This document shows positions 58,653-64,000 of a stretch of DNA of 64,000 bases, in pieces. The first letter of the stretch is position 1. The number at the start of each line of letters is the position of its first letter. The translations under genes and the position numbers were made by a program. Source of the DNA: Erwinia oleae (GTDB taxonomy: Bacteria; Pseudomonadota; Gammaproteobacteria; Enterobacterales; Enterobacteriaceae); NCBI RefSeq assembly GCF_000770305.1, contig NZ_JNVB01000005.1:44764-108763 (forward strand), written 5' to 3'. Below the pieces are notes generated by a model. The model was not told where the DNA came from. It made no database searches and worked only from the letters and a program-made list of their open reading frames with translations.

Positions 58653-58737
58653 GCCGAAGTGGCGAAATCGGTAGACGCAGTTGATTCAAAATCAACCGTA
58701 GAAATACGTGCCGGTTCGAGTCCGGCCTTCGGCACCA
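58653..58737 (+). tRNA. leuX: tRNA-Leu (anticodon CAA), integration site
   Basis: The 85-nt class II tRNA has an encoded CCA and an anticodon stem GTTGA/TCAAC with loop TTCAAAA, giving anticodon CAA. The sequence matches E. coli leuX, a well-known integration hotspot for genomic islands. A tyrosine integrase gene begins 164 bases downstream, so the 3' end of this gene is likely attL of an integrated element. The matching right-hand repeat is outside the window. Confidence 0.96.
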
Positions 58738-58850
58738 TTATCCTGTCCATCCCCGTCCGGGGAAGTCCAAAAAAACCTTTAAAATCAACACGCAGTCTGA
58801 TTTTATCATCCTGTATCGTCCGGGCACATCCGTTGCAATCCAGACCATGC

Positions 58851-58899
58851 TGGGGGCATAATTGGGGGCATTCCCACTTCGATAAGAAATGTGCCCCCA
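58851..58899. repeat. Repeated TGGGGGCAT motifs before the integrase
   Basis: TGGGGGCAT occurs at 58851-58859 and again at 58863-58871. GTGCCCCCA at 58891-58899 is the same motif inverted with one change. Repeats between an att site and a P4-type integrase are typical of arm-type integrase binding sites; that role is inferred. Confidence 0.6.
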
Positions 58900-58901
58900 A
58901 A

Positions 58902-60164
58902 ATGAAACTGAATGCCCGCCAGGTCGACACTGCAAAGCCTAAAGAAAAAACCTATAAAATGGCTGATGGTGGCGGTTTGTATCTTGAGGTCACGACCAAA
59001 GGATCAAAGTACTGGCGTATGAAGTACAGGCGGCCAGCCGACAGAAAAGAAGACCGGCTTGCGTTTGGCGTCTGGCCGACAGTAACGCTTGCTGAGGCAC
59101 GTACTAAGCGGGACGAAGCCAAAAAGATGTTAGGGCAGGGGATTGACCCCAAAGCTGAACACAAAGAAGCCCAGGCTGAAAATGCGGGAGCCTACACTTT
59201 TGAAAGGATCGCCCGCGAATGGCATGCCAGTAACAAGCGATGGAGTAATGATCATCGCTCACGCATCCTGCGCTACCTTGAGCTGTATATCTTTCCTCAT
59301 ATTGGATTGGCAGATATTCGTAAGCTGAAAACCAGCCAGCTGTTAGCCCCCATTAAGGCCGTTGATGCCAGTGGCAGGCATGACGTCGCTCAGCGCCTTC
59401 AGCAGCGCGTTACGGCAATAATGCGCTATGCCGTGCAGAACGATTACATTGAATCTAATCCCGCTGTTGATATGGCCGGGGCACTTTCAACGGTAAAGGC
59501 TCGCCATTACCCCGCATTACCTTTCAGCCGTTTTCCTGAGTTTCTTACGCGTCTTGCCGCATATCGTGGACGAATTATGACGCGTATTGCCGTAGAGCTT
59601 TCACTACTGACTTTTGTCCGTTCCAGTGAGTTGCGCTTTGCCCGGTGGGATGAGTTCGATTTTGAAAGAGCCTTATGGCGGATCCCTGCACAACGCAAAG
59701 AGATAGAAGGGGTTCGTTACTCTCATCGTGGCATGAAGATGAAAGAGGAGCATCTTGTACCGCTAAGCCGCCAGGTTTTAGCACTCTTGGAGAAGCTGAA
59801 GCAGTTAAGTGGAGACAATGAGAGGCTATTTCCCGGCGATCACGATCCTAAAAAAGTCATGAGCGAAAACACGGTTAACAATGCCCTGCGCGCTATGGGG
59901 TATGACACAAAAACCGAAGTTTGCGGGCATGGCTTCAGGACAATGGCACGAGGTGCGCTGGGTGAATCGGGGTTATGGAGTGATGATGCGATAGAGCGGC
60001 AGTTGAGCCACTCCGAGCGTAACAATGTGCGGGCAGCTTATATTCATACTTCGGAGCATTTGGATGAGAGAAGGCTAATGATCCAATGGTGGGCGGATTA
60101 TCTAGATAATAATAAATCAAACTTTATTTCTCCTTTCGATTTTGCTCGATTATCCGAGTATTAA
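58902..60164 (+). CDS. int: P4-type tyrosine integrase
   Basis: The 420-residue protein starts at the ATG at 58902 (MKLNARQVDTAKPKEKTYKM). It has the N-terminal DUF4102 arm-binding domain, a core-binding domain (about residues 97-190) and the catalytic domain. Catalytic residues are R240 (LTFVRSSELR), H343 and R346 (CGHGFRTMA), H370 (LSHSERN) and the nucleophile Y380. It appears intact. It sits beside leuX in the orientation expected for an island integrated in that tRNA. The upstream repeats may control its own expression. Confidence 0.93.
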   Translation: MKLNARQVDTAKPKEKTYKMADGGGLYLEVTTKGSKYWRMKYRRPADRKEDRLAFGVWPTVTLAEARTKRDEAKKMLGQGIDPKAEHKEAQAENAGAYTFERIAREWHASNKRWSNDHRSRILRYLELYIFPHIGLADIRKLKTSQLLAPIKAVDASGRHDVAQRLQQRVTAIMRYAVQNDYIESNPAVDMAGALSTVKARHYPALPFSRFPEFLTRLAAYRGRIMTRIAVELSLLTFVRSSELRFARWDEFDFERALWRIPAQRKEIEGVRYSHRGMKMKEEHLVPLSRQVLALLEKLKQLSGDNERLFPGDHDPKKVMSENTVNNALRAMGYDTKTEVCGHGFRTMARGALGESGLWSDDAIERQLSHSERNNVRAAYIHTSEHLDERRLMIQWWADYLDNNKSNFISPFDFARLSEY

Positions 60165-60500
60165 TTAGCTCATATTTCAATAAATACCATCTCTATGAAA
60201 ATATGGTGTTGCAATATCATTGGTGTTGTGTTAGTCATACTCATGAATTGGCTCTCCGGATAGAGCGTAGTAACATGGACGATTCTCTGGACATTATTGT
60301 AGCGCAGCATGTCATGAGTAATGCTTAAAGAAGACATTGAAAGTGCTATTATTGGAACACGGCTTGCTCATGCCGATAAAGACATCATCCATAAAGATTA
60401 TAGTCAGATCCAGCATATGGGAGATAGAACCCATATTCATTAATATCATACGAATCAGCTTTTAACCGTGAAACCCCCTGGCTAATTAAGGATAATTGAA
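60165..60500. other. AT-rich gap between integrase and helicase
   Basis: These 336 bases hold one candidate short ORF (60321-60443) and the presumed promoter of the helicase operon. Nothing else was recognised. Confidence 0.4.
60321..60443 (+). pseudogene. Possible remnant of a second integrase
   Basis: A 40-codon frame starts MLKEDIESAIIGTRLAHADK and continues DIIHKDYSQIQHMGDR. The pattern LAH-x2-K-x7-Y resembles the catalytic end of P4-type integrases (LAH...Y). It lacks a ribosome-binding site and the rest of the protein. It could equally be chance coding. Confidence 0.3.
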
Positions 60501-62360
60501 ATGTCATACTTTTTAAACACAGTGGTAAATATCGAAGGTAATACAAAGCTTAGATCACCACAAATTGAAGCCTATATAAAAATTAAAGAATTTTTCAGTG
60601 ACGAGGAAAATAAAGAGGCTTTAGTAGTTTTACCAACGGGTACCGGTAAAAGTGGTTTAATATCAATAGCCCCTTTTGGTGTTTCTCATAAAAGAGTCTT
60701 GATCATTACTCCGGGACTCATTACAAAGGATAGTATAAGGAAAACTCAAGAGGTTCTGGCTGATAATTTCTGGGTTAATTTTGATATTGTTTTTAGTAGT
60801 AAAGACATCCCTGTAGTAAATGAATATCTACCAGAGCTATCCGAAGAACATCTTTTAAGCAGTAATATTGTTTACACGAATATTCAAAGAATAAATTCTT
60901 CGAGAGGTGGCGGGTTGATTAACCGGGTGCCAGCGGATTTCTTCGATTTTATTATTATTGATGAAGCTCATCATGCTCCAGCTCAAAGCTGGCGCGATAC
61001 TCTTCATTATTTCTCTAACGCGAAAGTATTGCATGTTACTGGAACACCATATAGAGGAGATAATCAAGAAGTTCCAGGCGTAAAAATTCATGAAACACCT
61101 TTATCAGAAGTTATGAGGGATAAATATGTTAAATGGCTAAGGAAAGAAACTGTAAATGCGCATGAGTTTTTTTTTACAACGCCGGAACAACCGGGAGTAA
61201 AGTTATCTAAAGAGCAAGTGCTGATGCTTAAAGATAAAGAATGGATTGAAAAAAGCATTGCTCTATCTAAAGAGTGCTCTTTAGATGTTATTGATCACAG
61301 TATTTCAAAACTCAAAGAATTAAAAAGTGCTTCTAAAAAAGTTCCTCATAAGATTTTAGCTGTAGGTTGTAGCATAGCTCATGCAGAAGATTTGTTCAGT
61401 TGGTACAAGGCCAGAGGAATGACTTCTGTCATAGTACATAGTGAAATGGATCCTAGTGACCTTTCTGAAGCTTTAATGAAAGTAGATAATCATCAGTGTG
61501 ACGTGGTTATCTCCGTAAATATGTTGATGGAAGGTTACGACCATAAATATCTTACTGTTTTAGCAATATTCCGTCCCTATAGAAGTCTTAACGCTTTCGC
61601 TCAGGTAGTGGGAAGGATATTGCGAGCCATACCAGAGTCAGAAATAACGCATTTCGAAATTGATAATAATGGAATTGTGATATTTCATGAGGAAATTGGC
61701 TTAAACGTTATGTGGGAAAGCTTCCAAAAAGAAGTGGAGAAAGCGCGTAGGGCGACTGTGCGTGAATATACTTTTACTGACAGGGATTACGTTGAAAGAG
61801 GTAGCGAGTTAGCTGGAGTTGAAAGCGAAAGTGTATATGTGAGCGATCAAGATTCTTATCTAGATGATATTGATTTTAACGCTCTTTTTGAACAAAAACG
61901 TCATGAGATAAGCGATTCAGTAAACCAACAAATAGAGAAGATAAGATTAGCAGGTGTAGACCTTCCTGATGATGCGCTAGAAGCATTACGCCAGACATTA
62001 GCAGAAAAAGAAGTTCAGAAAGCTGCTGAAGTCATTGATCCTGAGTTGATTGAGAAAAGGCCTCATCAAGCAAGAAAATTAATGAGAGAAATCCTGAAAA
62101 CCCGCACTCAAGATGCCGTGTCTAATTTACTGATTGATAATGGCATTGATGAAAAAAGTTCAGAATTGTATGAAATTTTCAAGCCGTACGTACCTTATTT
62201 AAAGACAAATGATGCTAATGATGGTATCTTAGTAAGATATGTATTTATTAAACTGTCCAGCGCTTACGGACCGGTTGATAAGCGAGATAACAAAACCCTT
62301 CTCCAGTCAATTAATGACTTGGATAGAGTGCTTGCAGAAGTTGAGAGGATGATAAAATGA
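60501..62360 (+). CDS. SF2 DEAD/DEAH-box helicase, candidate defence protein
   Basis: The 619-residue protein is a type III restriction/ResIII-like superfamily 2 helicase. Motifs seen are the Q-like RSPQIEA (18-24), Walker A LPTGTGKS (44-51), DEAH (154-157), TGTPYR (180-185), motif V MLMEGYD (341-347) and motif VI QVVGRILR (368-375). About 240 residues of unrecognised, largely helical and acidic sequence follow. No nuclease domain is visible. The ATG at 60501 has AAGGA upstream. Composition is AT-rich compared with the chromosome. The stop overlaps the next gene by 4 bases. I infer a defence or mobile-element function from the setting; it matches no named system I can confirm. Confidence 0.85.
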   Translation: MSYFLNTVVNIEGNTKLRSPQIEAYIKIKEFFSDEENKEALVVLPTGTGKSGLISIAPFGVSHKRVLIITPGLITKDSIRKTQEVLADNFWVNFDIVFSSKDIPVVNEYLPELSEEHLLSSNIVYTNIQRINSSRGGGLINRVPADFFDFIIIDEAHHAPAQSWRDTLHYFSNAKVLHVTGTPYRGDNQEVPGVKIHETPLSEVMRDKYVKWLRKETVNAHEFFFTTPEQPGVKLSKEQVLMLKDKEWIEKSIALSKECSLDVIDHSISKLKELKSASKKVPHKILAVGCSIAHAEDLFSWYKARGMTSVIVHSEMDPSDLSEALMKVDNHQCDVVISVNMLMEGYDHKYLTVLAIFRPYRSLNAFAQVVGRILRAIPESEITHFEIDNNGIVIFHEEIGLNVMWESFQKEVEKARRATVREYTFTDRDYVERGSELAGVESESVYVSDQDSYLDDIDFNALFEQKRHEISDSVNQQIEKIRLAGVDLPDDALEALRQTLAEKEVQKAAEVIDPELIEKRPHQARKLMREILKTRTQDAVSNLLIDNGIDEKSSELYEIFKPYVPYLKTNDANDGILVRYVFIKLSSAYGPVDKRDNKTLLQSINDLDRVLAEVERMIK

Positions 62361-62782
62361 AAAGCTATGCTAAAATAATGGAAGAGATTAATAAAATAAT
62401 ATCTTTTTGCATGGTAAAAGGTGTTCAGCCTCATGAGTTGATTACATCTATATTTGAAAATGAATATCAGCACATTGAGACTTATAAGAAGGGTGAACAA
62501 ATTCATTTTATTTTGACTTATTCGGATGCTCATGATCACGGTGTCAGTGTAATCAAAATGAAATATGTATATACTAATAAGCAGCAGTTGTTATCTATTG
62601 CGCAAAAAATTGACTCATCAAACTATAAAATCCAATGGGATCGCAGTGAAAAACTGGAAGCGATGCTTTGTGAACTGTCATTAAAGCTGCCTAATGATTC
62701 TTCTATAATTAATCAGCTTAAAGAAGCAATTCCTGATGATTATAAAATGATGTTTTACCCTGCATTGAAAATAGCATGTTGA
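62357..62782 (+). CDS. Unknown 141-residue partner of the helicase
   Basis: The protein begins MKSYAKIMEEINKIISF and is mixed helix and strand with no signal peptide or membrane segment. One histidine-rich turn (YSDAHDHGVSVIKM) is visible, but no catalytic motif is clear. I do not recognise a family. Its start overlaps the helicase stop (ATGA), and a strong terminator follows. The two genes therefore form a closed operon, and this protein probably acts with the helicase. Confidence 0.75.
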   Translation: MKSYAKIMEEINKIISFCMVKGVQPHELITSIFENEYQHIETYKKGEQIHFILTYSDAHDHGVSVIKMKYVYTNKQQLLSIAQKIDSSNYKIQWDRSEKLEAMLCELSLKLPNDSSIINQLKEAIPDDYKMMFYPALKIAC

Positions 62783-62794
62783 ATATTTTATTGG

Positions 62795-62819
62795 AGCCGT
62801 CCTTTGGACGGCTTTTTTT
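62795..62819 (+). terminator. Terminator of the helicase operon
   Basis: AGCCGTCC (62795-62802) and GGACGGCT (62806-62813) form a perfect stem around TTT, followed by six more T. Confidence 0.9.
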
Positions 62820-62899
62820 ATTAAATATTAATGGTTTTTCTATTTAGAACGTTAAATGATATTTTAGAGCCTAAATAGCTGCTCGGAATAGTAGATCAC

Positions 62900-63766
62900 T
62901 TTGAGGGAACTCAGTCCGGATTGTGCGATCTGATCAATCGCTAAACATCACAAATCACCAACCGGACTGAGCAATGCCGATCATAGCACCCATTCCCCGC
63001 GACGAGCGACGGCTGATGCAGAAAGCTATCCATAAAACGCGCGATAAAAATCATGCACGCAGACTCACCGCCATACTGATGTTGCACCGGGGAGACCGCG
63101 TCAGCGATGTCGCCAGAACGCTCTGCTGCGCACGTTCATCCGTCGGACGCTGGATTAACTGGTTTACGTTGTCGGGTGTCGAAGGCCTTCAATCCTTACC
63201 CGCAGGACGTTCCCGTCGCTGGCCGTTTGAGCATATCTGCGCATTGTTACGTGAGCTGATAAAACACTCTCCCGGCGATTTTGGCTACCAGCGTTCACGC
63301 TGGAGTACAGAATTACTGGCAATAAAAATCAATGAGATAACCGGCTGTCAGTTACATGCGGGAACGATTCGCCGCTGGCTGCCGTCAGCCGGGCTTGTAT
63401 GGCGCAGGGCAGCACCAACCCTGCGTATCCGTGACCCGCATAAAGATGAAAAGATGGCAGCCATTCATAAAGCGCTGGACGAGTGCAGTGCAGGACATCC
63501 GGTATTTTATGAAGATGAAGTGGATATCCACCTCAATCCGAAAATCGGTGCCGGCTGGCAACTGCGCGGGCAGCAAAAGCGCGTAGTGACACCGGGACAG
63601 AATGAAAAATATTATCTGGCCGGGGCGCTACACAGCGGCACGGGAAAAGTCAGCTACGCAGGCGGGAACAGCAAAAGTTCGACGCTGTTCATCAGCCTGC
63701 TGAAACGCCTTAAATCCACGTACCGGCGGGCAAAAACCATCACGCTTATCGTGGATAACTACATTA
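62900..63766 (+). mobile_element. IS630-family element, truncated at its right end
   Basis: The element carries the transposase gene at 62974 and is cut at about 63766 by the next element. Its exact left end is not determined; IS630 elements insert at TA, and a TA at about 62891 is a candidate. An inverted repeat CTCAGTCCGG / CCGGACTGAG (62910-62919 and 62962-62971) lies just before the gene. Confidence 0.7.
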
Positions 63767-63798
63767 TGATCTCTTCCCTTTGTTCAGTACCGGCGTAA
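62974..63798 (+). pseudogene. IS630-family transposase, truncated
   Basis: The N-terminal helix-turn-helix (DVARTLCCARSSVGRWINWF) and the DDE domain start are present: FYEDEVDIHLNPKIGAGW near residue 180 and LIVDNYI near 258-264. Full-length relatives continue for about 80 residues with a final catalytic glutamate. Here the native sequence stops at DNYI, and the last residues (MISSLCSVPA) come from the inserted element. The enzyme should be inactive. Confidence 0.85.
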
Positions 63799-64000
63799 AG
63801 TGGGGTTTCCGGCCTTTCTTTCCATGAACAAATGAGGTCATCCGGCATGAAAAAGACGCGTTATACCGAAGAGCAGATCGCTTTTGCCCTGAAACAGGCA
63901 GAAACAGGTACGCGGGTGGAGGAAGTCTGCAGAAAGATGGGGATTTCCGAGGCTACTTTTTACAACTGGAAGAAGAAGTTTGGCGGCATGGGCGTGACGG
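63767..64000 (+). mobile_element. IS3-family element, left part
   Basis: The left end is placed at TGATCTCTTCCC (63767), where homology to IS630 transposase ends and a TG-starting terminal sequence begins. The element continues beyond the window. Confidence 0.7.
63847..64000 (+). CDS. IS3-family OrfA, partial
   Basis: The first 51 codons read MKKTRYTEEQIAFALKQAE and continue with VEEVCRKMGISEATFYNWKK, the helix-turn-helix of the IS407-type OrfA (HTH_Tnp_1). In intact elements OrfA is followed by OrfB with the DDE catalytic domain. The gene is cut by the window end. Confidence 0.9.
   Translation, partial: MKKTRYTEEQIAFALKQAETGTRVEEVCRKMGISEATFYNWKKKFGGMGVT

Noticed and set aside
60501..62360. 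Assignment of the helicase to a type I or III restriction system
   Set aside because: No nuclease motif, methyltransferase or specificity gene is present next to it in the window.
60501..62782. Assignment of the helicase operon to Hachiman
   Set aside because: Hachiman has a DUF1837 protein before the helicase. Here the partner follows the helicase and shows no such domain that I can see.

Overview
The window is a stretch of chromosome from a gamma-proteobacterium of the order Enterobacterales. Gene order and protein sequences follow Escherichia coli over most of its length (ftsH-folP-glmM-secG-leuU-metY-rimP-nusA-infB-rbfA-truB-rpsO-pnp-nlpI-deaD, then the yhb/yra block, nrdDG, pyrBI, argI-rraB, valS-holC-pepA, lptFG). 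Gene content differs from E. coli (miaE present, treB/treR and mgtA absent beside treC, tandem YsnF/AvaK-type proteins, a GH20 hexosaminidase). This looks most like an Erwiniaceae genome (Pantoea/Mixta/Erwinia type); the family assignment is an inference from memory of gene content.

Layout. Positions 1-15510 hold the conserved information-processing block: folate and peptidoglycan precursor enzymes, SecG, two tRNAs, and the transcription/translation operon rimP to pnp, followed by nlpI, a short leader peptide and deaD. Positions 15587-18671 hold a ROK-like regulator, an MFS transporter and a YbjI-type HAD phosphatase. Positions 18678-26255 are the yhbW-ubiV-ubiU / ubiT-yhbS-yhbQ-yhbP-yhbO-yraR-yraQ block, which includes the oxygen-independent ubiquinone hydroxylation proteins. 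Positions 26288-29370 are accessory: an OprD-like porin translationally coupled to an exported SurE-like nucleotidase, and a small ASCH-domain protein. Positions 29449-39382 hold nrdDG with tandem NrdR-box candidates, a SWIM-SNF2 helicase, treC and a secreted GH20 enzyme. Positions 39419-43922 hold ridA, pyrIB with its leader peptide and attenuator, argI with two ARG boxes, rraB and miaE.

Positions 43923-45134 form an AT-rich accessory islet with a two-gene cassette in which the first gene appears frameshifted. Positions 45135-58341 return to core genes (yjgM, valS, holC, pepA, lptF, lptG), two DUF2382 (YsnF/AvaK) proteins, yjiN, yjgR and yjjA.

From the leuX tRNA at 58653 to the end of the window the sequence is an integrated element. 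It holds a P4-type tyrosine integrase, a candidate integrase remnant, an AT-rich two-gene operon (an SF2 helicase plus an unrecognised 141-residue protein), and an IS630-type transposase gene cut off by an IS3-family element that runs off the end. The helicase operon is the best candidate in the window for an undescribed system, plausibly anti-phage defence, but that role is an inference from location and domain content only.

No CRISPR array and no rRNA gene was seen.
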